DNA from: Rickettsiaceae bacterium
GTDB lineage: Bacteria > Pseudomonadota > Alphaproteobacteria > Rickettsiales > UBA6187
Reading direction: 5' to 3'
DNA: 39,132 bases
Assembly: GCA_021323415.1 (NCBI GenBank)
Contig: JAJONM010000015.1
Coordinates: 1-39,132 of the forward strand
Part shown: piece after piece, positions 1-7,619 of the stretch
Position numbering within the stretch: the stretch's first letter is position 1
Layout: each line of letters begins with the position of its first letter
The notes under the pieces: model-generated
Databases searched by the model: none
The model's input: the letters and a program-made list of their open reading frames with translations, nothing else
Told to the model about the DNA's origin: nothing
Position numbers and translations under genes: made by a program

Positions 1-629
1 TACTACTAACACAGCTTATTAATGATGAGAAATCATCAATAAATATATATGCGAGTGAAGTCCCATATCTTTCAGGTAAGAGACGAGTAGATATTTTAGA
101 AATCGGGAGTAATACTTTACATGCCTATGAAATAAAGGGAGATAATGACTCTCTTGCACGAATTAAAGAACAAACCGTCGATTACTTAGATACTTTTGAT
201 TACACAAGTGTTGTTATTACGCAAAAGTATTTATCTAGTATACGTAGTATAATACCGAAGTCAGTTGGAATTATATTATTTGATACTGATAACAAGAATA
301 TAAAGAACTTACGAAAAGCTACAAAAAGAAAGCGTTTGAAGAAAAAGAATCTATTACATTTTCTTTGGAGGAATGATTTATTAAAATTAATAAATGTATA
401 CAATAAATCTAAAGTACCTAACCAAGAAACTCATATACTTAGATGGCAGGCAGAAAAAATATTAAGCACGAATAATATAAAAATATACGCAATAGATATA
501 CTTAAAAAAAGGTATGGGAATAAATATATAAATTTTCTTTCAGAAAAAGGAAGTATAGTAAGTGAAGATGATATAATAAATTTAACCATGTCTGACGCAG
601 AATTAAATCAAATCGGAGATGCTATTTAG
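1..629 (+). CDS. sce7726 family protein, 5' end outside the window
   Basis: The frame is open from the first bases (codons begin at base 3) to the TAG at 627-629, giving about 208 residues without the natural start. Near the N-terminal side the protein reads GKRRVDILEI, then YEIKGDNDSL, then TVDYLDTFDY. An Asp followed by an E-x-K after a beta strand is the pattern of a PD-(D/E)xK-type nuclease core, and the whole resembles the sce7726 family, whose function is not established. The C-terminal half is Lys/Asn/Ile-rich. Its last 27 bases overlap the 3' end of the opposing beta-family gene, so the two are convergent. Family call is from memory of the motif arrangement; the nuclease role is inference. 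Confidence 0.7.
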   Translation, partial: LLTQLINDEKSSINIYASEVPYLSGKRRVDILEIGSNTLHAYEIKGDNDSLARIKEQTVDYLDTFDYTSVVITQKYLSSIRSIIPKSVGIILFDTDNKNIKNLRKATKRKRLKKKNLLHFLWRNDLLKLINVYNKSKVPNQETHILRWQAEKILSTNNIKIYAIDILKKRYGNKYINFLSEKGSIVSEDDIINLTMSDAELNQIGDAI

Positions 630-1685
630 AAGTGTTCTGTGATATTGGCGAGTTATATGTAAATTAAGTCTTACTGCTATCCAGTGCGATGGGCTAATTC
701 CGTTTGGCTTTCCTTCTGCTGCATACTTAATTTCTAAATCACCCCAGGTATTAGGGTGTGGAGAAGGAGTATAAAGATCGTTTTCTAATACTTTTTTTGC
801 TGCAAGCACATACCCTCCAGCATCTCGTCTATATCTATGATAAAAATACTGATCATCCAACGGAACATCTATACGAGGAACCCAATTACCCCCAGCAGTG
901 GGATATCTTACAGGATGTATAGATGCGTAATCACCGTGCTTAATATTGGCTTGTTGAAAACGATTTTGTAATTCTTGAGTTAGCATAACTTCCAACATAG
1001 AAATTTTTCCTTCACTCTCACCACATCCAGAAATTTCTAAGACAGATTTGGGAAAAGAAGAAGACAATGTTATAATACTACCGCACCCTAAGCTATTTAA
1101 AGCCTCGATTGTTTTAATAGCATCATTAAAATATTTATCAAACCTGCTTTTTTCTATATAAGCTAGATCTAGAATTATGTGTAGGTTCTTCGGGGATTTT
1201 ATCGCACTAAGTATTAAATTGACTACATATAAAATTGAAGATGTCTCTTGCGCTGGATTAATACGATATACCAATTCTCCGAATTGTTTCTCTAATTCGG
1301 ATGCCTGATTTTTTATATCGTCTTCTTCATCATCTAGTACGTAGTGTAGTGCAGGAACTAGATTTGGGCACTCAATTGTTTTTAAAAAGTTTCGCCAATT
1401 TTCATAACCATTATCTGGTTCTAATAATAATTCAATTTCAGCATTCATTAATTCTTCATGACCTGTTAAATCGAGTATAAATGGATTATTGCCACAAAAC
1501 TCTTTAATAGAATCAATTCGTTTTTTTATTCTACCTACTTTATCTAGCTTACCAGGACGTCCCCTTGTAAGTTCAAATACAGGCATAATTCCTTTAAGAA
1601 CTATAGAATCCAACTTGCTAAAGCCTTTCAATTCAGCATCTGTAGTTTTAATACTAGGAAAATAATTGTACTCATTAATAGCCAT
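603..1685 (-). CDS. Beta family protein (phage T4 beta-like)
   Basis: A 360-residue soluble protein. I take the start at 1685 (MAINEYNYFP), because the upstream peptidase gene stops at 1687-1689, one base before this ATG, which suggests translational coupling; a longer frame reaching 1745 would overlap that gene. Recognisable stretches include GIMPVFELTRGRPG near the N-terminus, HYVLDDEEDD mid-protein and NWVPRIDVPLDDQYFYHRYR near the C-terminus, matching the T4 beta-protein-like family, which has no firm biochemical role. It is the last gene of a three-gene minus-strand operon with the ImmA peptidase and a membrane protein, and it converges on the sce7726 gene. These two families being neighbours points to an accessory or defence module; that is inference. 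Confidence 0.7.
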   Translation of the reverse strand: MAINEYNYFPSIKTTDAELKGFSKLDSIVLKGIMPVFELTRGRPGKLDKVGRIKKRIDSIKEFCGNNPFILDLTGHEELMNAEIELLLEPDNGYENWRNFLKTIECPNLVPALHYVLDDEEDDIKNQASELEKQFGELVYRINPAQETSSILYVVNLILSAIKSPKNLHIILDLAYIEKSRFDKYFNDAIKTIEALNSLGCGSIITLSSSFPKSVLEISGCGESEGKISMLEVMLTQELQNRFQQANIKHGDYASIHPVRYPTAGGNWVPRIDVPLDDQYFYHRYRRDAGGYVLAAKKVLENDLYTPSPHPNTWGDLEIKYAAEGKPNGISPSHWIAVRLNLHITRQYHRTLLNSISDLI

Positions 1686-1686
1686 A

Positions 1687-2256
1687 TTACACTCTATAAC
1701 CCAATTCTTTTGCTCGAACTTCAATCGCAAACATAGAAGTCTCAAAGTAATCTGCTAATTCTGAAATTTTGTTTTTTCCTGATGAGATAGCTTCAGAAAA
1801 AATTTCTTTTGGCATAAGCAGAGATGCCGCAAATCTATTAGCTTCGACTTCAATAGGCCTACTGTCTCCGTGTGAACGAGCGAAGGATTCATCTATAAAG
1901 GTAGTCATACTATTTCTATGTAAAAAGAAATGTCCCAATTCATGTGCAATAGTAAATCTTTGCCTGCGAGGATGATTATAGCTATTTACACGAATAACCC
2001 AGTGACCACTAGGCATGCGCTCTAATGTGCCACTAATTTTATCGTCCATTGGTTCACGAAAAATTTTTATGTCATATAGATTGCAAACAGCTTCTAAGTC
2101 AAGAGGGTGAGTTGAGATACCGCTAATAGAAGCTTCATTCAGAACATCGCTAGAAGTTTTTGAACTGATGGAAGTTTGATTCTTTTTCTTTCGTGATTTT
2201 AATATGCTAACCATAGGCTTATTGTATAACCCCATCATCTCTAGTTTCTTCTTCAT
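1687..2256 (-). CDS. ImmA/IrrE family zinc metallo-endopeptidase
   Basis: 189 residues from the most upstream ATG. The catalytic zinc motif HELGH lies at residues 105-109, followed by a second family motif EVEANRFAASLLMP at 136-149 that supplies the third zinc ligand. Related peptidases (ImmA of ICEBs1, IrrE of Deinococcus) cleave Xre-type repressors and so switch on mobile elements or stress genes. The start is uncertain: ATGs at 2256, 2238 and 2235 all overlap the upstream membrane-protein gene (stop at 2219) and none has a clear Shine-Dalgarno sequence. No repressor gene lies in the visible part of this operon, so its target is unknown; it may act on the adjacent proteins or on a regulator beyond the window. 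Confidence 0.85.
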   Translation of the reverse strand: MKKKLEMMGLYNKPMVSILKSRKKKNQTSISSKTSSDVLNEASISGISTHPLDLEAVCNLYDIKIFREPMDDKISGTLERMPSGHWVIRVNSYNHPRRQRFTIAHELGHFFLHRNSMTTFIDESFARSHGDSRPIEVEANRFAASLLMPKEIFSEAISSGKNKISELADYFETSMFAIEVRAKELGYRV

Positions 2257-2845
2257 CTAAGCTAGATATACGCCCCTCAAGCTCTTCTTTAAGTTGCTCT
2301 AAATCTCCTCTAAGCTGATTTAATGACTCCATTTCCCTTCCTATATCATTACCCAATTCAGAAAAATATTCTAAATCATCCTTTATTTTTGCATTAAGCT
2401 TCTCATCAAACTTTAATGAATCATTAACAAATCTTAAAAATTCATTCTGTATCATTTCTTCTGCCTGTCTGCGACTTACTGCTTTAATATACAAAAATCC
2501 AATAAATGCCGATAGTCCTATTAGTCCTATTAAGTACGTTATAAGTGTGTCATAAAAGCTCATTGCGCTTTTTAGAATTTCATCAGGTGGGGCTATTCGT
2601 TGTTCATGTATCAATTTCTCAATAGTTTTTTTTGTTTCATTAGATAGCGGAGGTTTCGATAAATCTTGTAAATAATAACCATGTGCATTTATGAACATGT
2701 TACTTATTGGATTTCCGTAAAATAGTGCTAGCATAAACCATAAAAACAATGTTGCGACAAAGGAGCCTAAAAATGTTGCACCAATAAATTGGACACAACT
2801 GCTTTTTAAAAAGCTTTCATTATTTTTTGCACCTTCTTCTGACAC
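2219..2845 (-). CDS. Two-TM membrane protein with C-terminal coiled coil, unknown function
   Basis: 208 residues starting from a GTG at 2845; no ATG is available before the first hydrophobic segment. Two membrane spans are visible, about residues 18-43 and 100-120, separated by a roughly 55-residue loop that would lie outside the cytoplasm if both ends are inside. After the second span the protein turns strongly charged, with heptad-like Glu/Leu/Lys stretches from about 165 to 200 that suggest a coiled coil. I recognise no named family. It is the first gene of the operon and overlaps the ImmA-like gene. By position it might be a sensor or membrane effector for that module, but nothing in the sequence proves this. 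Confidence 0.65.
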   Translation of the reverse strand: MSEEGAKNNESFLKSSCVQFIGATFLGSFVATLFLWFMLALFYGNPISNMFINAHGYYLQDLSKPPLSNETKKTIEKLIHEQRIAPPDEILKSAMSFYDTLITYLIGLIGLSAFIGFLYIKAVSRRQAEEMIQNEFLRFVNDSLKFDEKLNAKIKDDLEYFSELGNDIGREMESLNQLRGDLEQLKEELEGRISSLDEEETRDDGVIQ

Positions 2846-3235
2846 TGGTAATAAAAATGTTATGTTGCTAAGTCTAAATACAGGATATAGCAGTATGAAA
2901 TAAAAGACCAGTAGTAACTAGGTGATCTTTTTTTAGTCATTCCATTAGCGCTATATCCTCGATAGTAGGACCCCTGATTGACTAGCAATTATAGTAATAT
3001 TAAACTTAGTATCAGAGTTTCAATATAATCTACTTCGAAAAATTTTCTCGCGCGGGGTGATGCCGCTTTCGGATAGATGAAATACCCCTCCCCCCGGGGG
3101 TGGGTTTATAATATCTGAACTCATTTTTTATTGCTGACAAAACTCTAACTTCATTGTACAAGATATGGGCAACCAACGTTTTTCTGTGGATAAAACAAAG
3201 CTTTTTGCGGCGTAACACTCTACAGTCAAATGTAG

Positions 3236-3256
3236 TTGGGGGCACAATTGGGGGCA
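3236..3256. repeat. Two 9-bp direct repeats, TTGGGGGCA
   Basis: TTGGGGGCA occurs at 3236-3244 and again at 3248-3256, twelve bases apart, about one helical turn. Closely spaced direct repeats beside a candidate attachment site are the arrangement of integrase arm-type or accessory binding sites. Function is inferred. Confidence 0.4.
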
Positions 3257-3317
3257 TTGACAAAATGCGTTCGCTTGTTTTAAGTTTTATATCAACCGGT
3301 TAGCTCTGCTTGGCGTG

Positions 3318-3333
3318 TCTCGTAGGGGCACCA
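3318..3333 (+). other. Candidate attachment-site remnant resembling a tRNA 3' end
   Basis: TCTCGTAGGGGCACCA looks like the last bases of a tRNA: the 3' side of a T stem, the acceptor strand and an encoded CCA. The sequence to its left does not fold into the remainder of a tRNA, so this is not a tRNA gene. Tyrosine-recombinase elements that integrate in a tRNA leave such a copy of the tRNA 3' end at the far boundary. That would place the island on the left (the sce7726/beta/ImmA genes) and core chromosome on the right. No integrase is visible. Confidence 0.35.
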
Positions 3334-3523
3334 CTTTCACTTCCATAGAAATCCATTTACATCCAAAAACTTCTTATATACATTGGCTTGGAGACTTGGC
3401 TTGTCTATTCACCTCCATTAATATCCGGTCGTATCCATAGTAAAGGTGAAGGATTTGTGCAGTTAATATTGGGGTAGAGATTGTAATATTAAAATTGTTG
3501 TAAACTTTAAATTGTATCACCTA

Positions 3524-5722
3524 ATGAAAGACGACTTACAATATGATACTCCCCTTTTTAACCCAGATGATGATGTTTTGGGAAGAAGAAAGTTTTCAGA
3601 AAACTTGGCAAAAAGTATAGTGGGACTCAATTCTTCACAAGGTTTTGTATATGGATTATACGGGCCTTGGGGATCAGGAAAAAGTACAATTATCAATTTT
3701 GTAGAACATTACATTAATAATCATAATAAACAACCCTCTTCGGAAGTAAAGGTTGTAGTCTTTAGGTTTAACCCCTGGATGTTCTCTGGCTGCGAGAATC
3801 TTACAAATGTGTTTCTAGATCAACTTCGCGCAAGATTGCGCATGAGTGATGTTAGTAAGAGTTTAAAAAAAGTATCTAAAACTTTGGAATTAGTAGAACA
3901 AGGACTTTCTTTTACCGCTCCTGTAGGAAACTTGATTATACCTGGTTTGGGAGTGGTATTACAATCTATTCAAGAAGGGATTGCTTCAACTAAAGATACA
4001 GCAAATTCAGTTACAAAAGTATTAGAAAAGGATCTTTATCATATTAAAGAAGACGTTACCTCTATCCTGCAAAAACAAAAAGATAAAATCTTAGTAGTTA
4101 TCGATGATATTGACCGCTTATTCGATGATGAAATTAGAGATTTTGTCAAAATGATTAAAGCTGTATGTGATTTTCCTAAGATTATTTATCTGATTGCATG
4201 TGATAGAGATAAAATAGCAACTGCTTTAAATAGAAATAAAGAAGATAATGCAGATGGCTATGATTATTTGGAGAAAATAGTACAGTGTTCTTTTAATTTG
4301 CCACGTCCTAGTATGCAAAGCGTATACAATCTATTCCTTATTAATTTAGATAAAATACTTGAGCCATTAAAAAACAAAGAATTTCTATTTGATGAAACAG
4401 AGTGGGGCAATATTTTCCATGATGGAGTTGCCCCCCATCTTAAAACGCCTCGAAATATTAAAGTATTAATTAATTCAATTGCAGCATGTTATCCAGCCGT
4501 AAGAGATGAAGTAAATGTTTCTGATTTTGTTGGCATACAAGTATTAAGGGTATTTTATGCCAAAGCTTATGACTTGATAGACCATAACAAAGAATTTTTA
4601 GCCGGTTCTACAGATGAATCATATGGATATGATTATCAAAATAAACTTCAGAATTCATTTTACGACCTATTACATTCCCAAGTCCCCAAAAAAGATTTGG
4701 AGACTTTTAAGAAATTAATGTGCAGATTATTTCCTAAATATGCTCAATCTGTGTCCAATGGCAGTGGTTATGGAAAAGAATGGGAAAGGCATTGGAAACG
4801 AAATCGTAGGATATGCAGTAAAGAATGCTTTGATATTTATTTTAATCTCTCTATCCCAGAAGATTCTTTCTCGCTGGAAGAAATGCAAAGTATTATTGCC
4901 TTAGCAGACACCCCAAAATTCTTAAAGGCTAAGTTACTATCTTTTATAGACACTGATAAAAAAGAAGGGAAATGCAAGTATAAATTATTCTTGCGAGAAC
5001 TTGAGAATTTTACTGAAGATAAAATACCTAAAAATAAAATTAAGCCATTATTACAGGCTATATATGACGTTAGTGACGAGGTATGGGACGATAATTATAG
5101 AGAATTTATGGATATTGGAATTGATATGAATATGCTGCGTATATCTTATCAGCTAGCTACACGTTTTGAAATTGAAGAAGATAGGTTCTCAATATTGAGA
5201 GAAATATTTGAGAAATCTAAGTCAGTATCTATGGTTGTAAATGAAGCTTCTATAATAGACTCAAAAGAAAAAAAGAAAAAAGATAATTTAGTTACCCCTG
5301 AGCATGCTAAGGAGTTGAAAGCGATTGCTTTAAAATATCTGAAAGAGTTCGCAAATAGTGGAAAACTTCCAAAAGTAACTCGTTTTGCTAGTAACATTTA
5401 TCGATGGCGTGATTGGGAGTCAGAGGAAGAAGTTAAGAATTATATTTCTAATCTTATAAAAACTGATGAAGGGTTAATAGACTTCCTAACGGGCTTTTTG
5501 AGTATTTCAATATCTCACGGTATGAATGATAGTGTTGCAAAAAAAGAGTATAATGTTCCTCATAAAAATGTTCTCGATTTTATGGATATTCATACACTGG
5601 AAAAATGTATAGATCGAGCACGTATTATTTTTGAAAAAAATGACCAATTAAAAGATCGAGAAAAAAAAGCTATTGAAGCATTTATTAGAGTAAAAGATAG
5701 CCCTAATAGTGATTGGGATTAG
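3524..5722 (+). CDS. KAP family P-loop NTPase
   Basis: 732 residues from the ATG at 3524; a TTG four codons upstream could extend it. The Walker A motif GPWGSGKS is at about residues 47-54, followed by the family signature FRFNPWMFSG near 80-89. A hydrophobic segment at roughly 129-148, between Walker A and Walker B, is the position where KAP ATPases carry a membrane-associated insertion. Walker B is ILVVIDDIDRL at about 189-199. The C-terminal half is helical and charged with no recognised domain. KAP NTPases are STAND-like ATPases of the inner membrane face, several linked to phage exclusion. It stands alone on its strand, next to the accessory island, and ends eight bases before the dioxygenase ATG. 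A defence role is inference. Confidence 0.85.
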   Translation: MKDDLQYDTPLFNPDDDVLGRRKFSENLAKSIVGLNSSQGFVYGLYGPWGSGKSTIINFVEHYINNHNKQPSSEVKVVVFRFNPWMFSGCENLTNVFLDQLRARLRMSDVSKSLKKVSKTLELVEQGLSFTAPVGNLIIPGLGVVLQSIQEGIASTKDTANSVTKVLEKDLYHIKEDVTSILQKQKDKILVVIDDIDRLFDDEIRDFVKMIKAVCDFPKIIYLIACDRDKIATALNRNKEDNADGYDYLEKIVQCSFNLPRPSMQSVYNLFLINLDKILEPLKNKEFLFDETEWGNIFHDGVAPHLKTPRNIKVLINSIAACYPAVRDEVNVSDFVGIQVLRVFYAKAYDLIDHNKEFLAGSTDESYGYDYQNKLQNSFYDLLHSQVPKKDLETFKKLMCRLFPKYAQSVSNGSGYGKEWERHWKRNRRICSKECFDIYFNLSIPEDSFSLEEMQSIIALADTPKFLKAKLLSFIDTDKKEGKCKYKLFLRELENFTEDKIPKNKIKPLLQAIYDVSDEVWDDNYREFMDIGIDMNMLRISYQLATRFEIEEDRFSILREIFEKSKSVSMVVNEASIIDSKEKKKKDNLVTPEHAKELKAIALKYLKEFANSGKLPKVTRFASNIYRWRDWESEEEVKNYISNLIKTDEGLIDFLTGFLSISISHGMNDSVAKKEYNVPHKNVLDFMDIHTLEKCIDRARIIFEKNDQLKDREKKAIEAFIRVKDSPNSDWD

Positions 5723-5730
5723 TTTTTATT

Positions 5731-6510
5731 ATGTTAACACTGCAAAAAACACCAGTATTATTCATCGGGCACGGCTCTCCTATGAATGCTATCGAAGATA
5801 ATGAATTCAGGCGAGGGTGGCAGAATTTAGCAGCCAGTTTACCAAAGCCAAAAGCAATCCTATGTATTTCGGCGCATTGGGAAACAGATGGGGTATTTGT
5901 TACAGCATCAGAGCAACCTGAAACCATTCATGATTTTTATGGTTTTCCGCAGGCGCTGTTCGATGTGCGGTATAATGCACCTGGCAGCCCTGAATTAGCT
6001 AAACGCATAACTCGGTTGGTAAAATATGCGGAAGTAAAACATGATAATAATTGGGGACTCGACCATGGCGCATGGAGTGTATTACTACCTATGTACCCGG
6101 ATGCAGATATCCCCGTTGTGCAATTAAGTTTGGATAGAACGCAGCCACATTCATTTCATTACAAACTTGCTAAAGAACTTGCTCCATTGCGTGATGAGGG
6201 AGTGATGATTATAGCTAGCGGAGATATTGTACATAATTTACGCATGTTTAGTTTCCGCGATAGTAACCCTTACGATTGGGCGGTAAGATTTAATGAAAAA
6301 ATCAAAGAATTAATACTCACTGGAAAACATGAAGAAATTATAGATTATAAAGCTATTGGTCATGATGCTGTTTTATCAGTGCCAACACCAGAACATTACT
6401 TGCCTCTCTTATATACAATTGCCTTGCAGGAACAAGGAGAGCAAATTTCCTTCTTTAATGATAAGGCGATAAGCTCTATATCTATGACTTCAGTTATGAT
6501 TGGTAAATAG
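5731..6510 (+). CDS. 4,5-DOPA extradiol dioxygenase family protein (YgiD-like)
   Basis: 259 residues from the ATG at 5731; a longer frame from a TTG at 5713 would overlap the KAP gene. Metal-binding histidines expected of this LigB-type family are visible: HGSP at 14-17, SAHWE at 47-51 and the LDHGAW motif around 110-115. Length matches the YgiD family, which opens aromatic catechol rings such as L-DOPA using Fe or Zn; the physiological substrate in bacteria is unclear. The OsmC-like and pseudouridine synthase genes follow on the same strand at short spacing, so they are likely co-transcribed. There is no obvious Shine-Dalgarno sequence. Confidence 0.88.
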   Translation: MLTLQKTPVLFIGHGSPMNAIEDNEFRRGWQNLAASLPKPKAILCISAHWETDGVFVTASEQPETIHDFYGFPQALFDVRYNAPGSPELAKRITRLVKYAEVKHDNNWGLDHGAWSVLLPMYPDADIPVVQLSLDRTQPHSFHYKLAKELAPLRDEGVMIIASGDIVHNLRMFSFRDSNPYDWAVRFNEKIKELILTGKHEEIIDYKAIGHDAVLSVPTPEHYLPLLYTIALQEQGEQISFFNDKAISSISMTSVMIGK

Positions 6511-6521
6511 AGGATGAAATT

Positions 6522-6932
6522 ATGGTAGCAATTAATATAGCATATCAAGGCCAGTTACGTTGTGAAGCAACGCACGCACCATCTGGCACCGTTTTGCAAA
6601 CTGATGCGCCAAAAGATAATAACGGCAGGGGAGAAAGTTTTTCGCCGACTGATCTGGTCGCAACTGCTCTTGGTTCTTGTATGTTAACAGTTATGGGAAT
6701 TGCAGCCAGAACGTTAAATGTTGATTTAGAAGGTGCAACAGTTACCGTAAATAAAGAGATGGTAAATGCTCCAGTCAGGCGCATCGCAAAATTAACAGTA
6801 GAGTTAAACTTACCCGCGCAAGTATCTGATGAAAATAAAAGAAAACTAGAACATGTTGCAATGATGTGTCCGGTGCATAAAAGCCTCCACCCTGATATTG
6901 AAATGCCGATAAAGTTTAATTGGGCTAGTTAG
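6522..6932 (+). CDS. OsmC family peroxiredoxin-like protein
   Basis: 136 residues, start supported by GAGG seven bases before the ATG. The two redox cysteines of the OsmC/Ohr fold are in place: C53 in the ALGSCMLT motif and C116 in MMCPVHKSL. Members reduce organic hydroperoxides or serve in sulfur and redox metabolism in the cytoplasm. The sequence is nearer the general YhfA/OsmC branch than Ohr, judged by the second motif, but I cannot settle the subfamily. It lies 11 bases after the dioxygenase gene and 6 bases before the pseudouridine synthase gene, suggesting one operon. Confidence 0.9.
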   Translation: MVAINIAYQGQLRCEATHAPSGTVLQTDAPKDNNGRGESFSPTDLVATALGSCMLTVMGIAARTLNVDLEGATVTVNKEMVNAPVRRIAKLTVELNLPAQVSDENKRKLEHVAMMCPVHKSLHPDIEMPIKFNWAS

Positions 6933-6938
6933 TTATAT

Positions 6939-7613
6939 ATGTCCGCTACTCCAAACATACTTTACCAATCAGATTGCCTGCTTGTTATCAACAAGCCTTC
7001 CGGGCTGCCAGTACACAGCGGTAGCGGAGGAGGAGATAACCTGGGCAATTATATGGAACAGTGGCGTTTTGGTTATGAAGAAAAGCCACAAATGGCACAT
7101 CGGCTTGACCGCGATACTAGTGGATGTTTAGTTCTTGGCCGGACAAAAGATGTTGTACGCCGGCTCGGCAAGTTATTTGCCCTTGGCCTGGTTAGCAAAA
7201 CTTATTGGGCAGTAGTCGAAGGTAAATTTGCAGAGCCTGAAGGGCGTATCAGTATCCCATTGCGCAAAAAATCACCACTACCATATCACTGGCATATGGA
7301 GGCGCATCCTGAGGGGCAGGAGTCACTAACTGATTATAAAGTTTTAGGAGAGTGTGATGGTTATACATTCGTTGAGCTATATCCGGTAACGGGACGCACA
7401 CATCAACTGCGCATCCACTGCTTGGAAAGTGGCTGTCCGATTGTTGGTGACAAGCTCTATGGTAATGGAACTGCAATCGGCCAAATGCATCTGCATGCCC
7501 GCTCCCTTAAAATCCCTTATAATTATGGTGAGCAACCAATTGAAGTTGTTGCTCCACCGCCTGCTCATATGCTGGAGCTACTTACGAAATGTGGTTATAG
7601 CTTGTCACAATAA
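6939..7613 (+). CDS. RluA family RNA pseudouridine synthase
   Basis: 224 residues. The catalytic signature HRLDRDTSG spans residues 54-62, with Asp57 the nucleophile, and the family's later motifs are present (SKTYWAVVEG, GRTHQLRIH). No S4 RNA-binding domain precedes the catalytic domain, so it resembles the short single-domain RluA/TruC-like members that modify rRNA or tRNA. The exact target base cannot be read from the sequence. It begins 6 bases after osmC and ends just before the convergent LRR gene. Confidence 0.92.
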   Translation: MSATPNILYQSDCLLVINKPSGLPVHSGSGGGDNLGNYMEQWRFGYEEKPQMAHRLDRDTSGCLVLGRTKDVVRRLGKLFALGLVSKTYWAVVEGKFAEPEGRISIPLRKKSPLPYHWHMEAHPEGQESLTDYKVLGECDGYTFVELYPVTGRTHQLRIHCLESGCPIVGDKLYGNGTAIGQMHLHARSLKIPYNYGEQPIEVVAPPPAHMLELLTKCGYSLSQ

Positions 7614-7619
7614 CGGTAA

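Larger units (their letters stand above)
2846..3523. other. Gene-poor stretch between the ImmA operon and the KAP NTPase gene
   Basis: No convincing gene. It presumably carries the promoter of the minus-strand operon at its left end and that of the KAP gene at its right end. It contains a GC-rich, C/G-tract hairpin around 3090-3112, a pair of 9-bp direct repeats (3236-3244 and 3248-3256), a tRNA-3'-end-like sequence (3318-3333) and several ATCCAT/TCCATAG copies between 3341 and 3440. This mix looks like an integration-site remnant rather than ordinary intergenic DNA. A 77-codon minus-strand frame at 3030-3263 has no family resemblance and is not counted as a gene. Confidence 0.5.

Noticed and set aside
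3030..3263. A 77-codon minus-strand frame
   Set aside because: No family resemblance, no ribosome site, and it covers the repeats and the GC-rich hairpin of the putative integration-site region.
3300..3333. A tRNA gene ending at 3333
   Set aside because: Only the 3' end looks like a tRNA; no anticodon arm, D arm or matching 5' acceptor strand precedes it.
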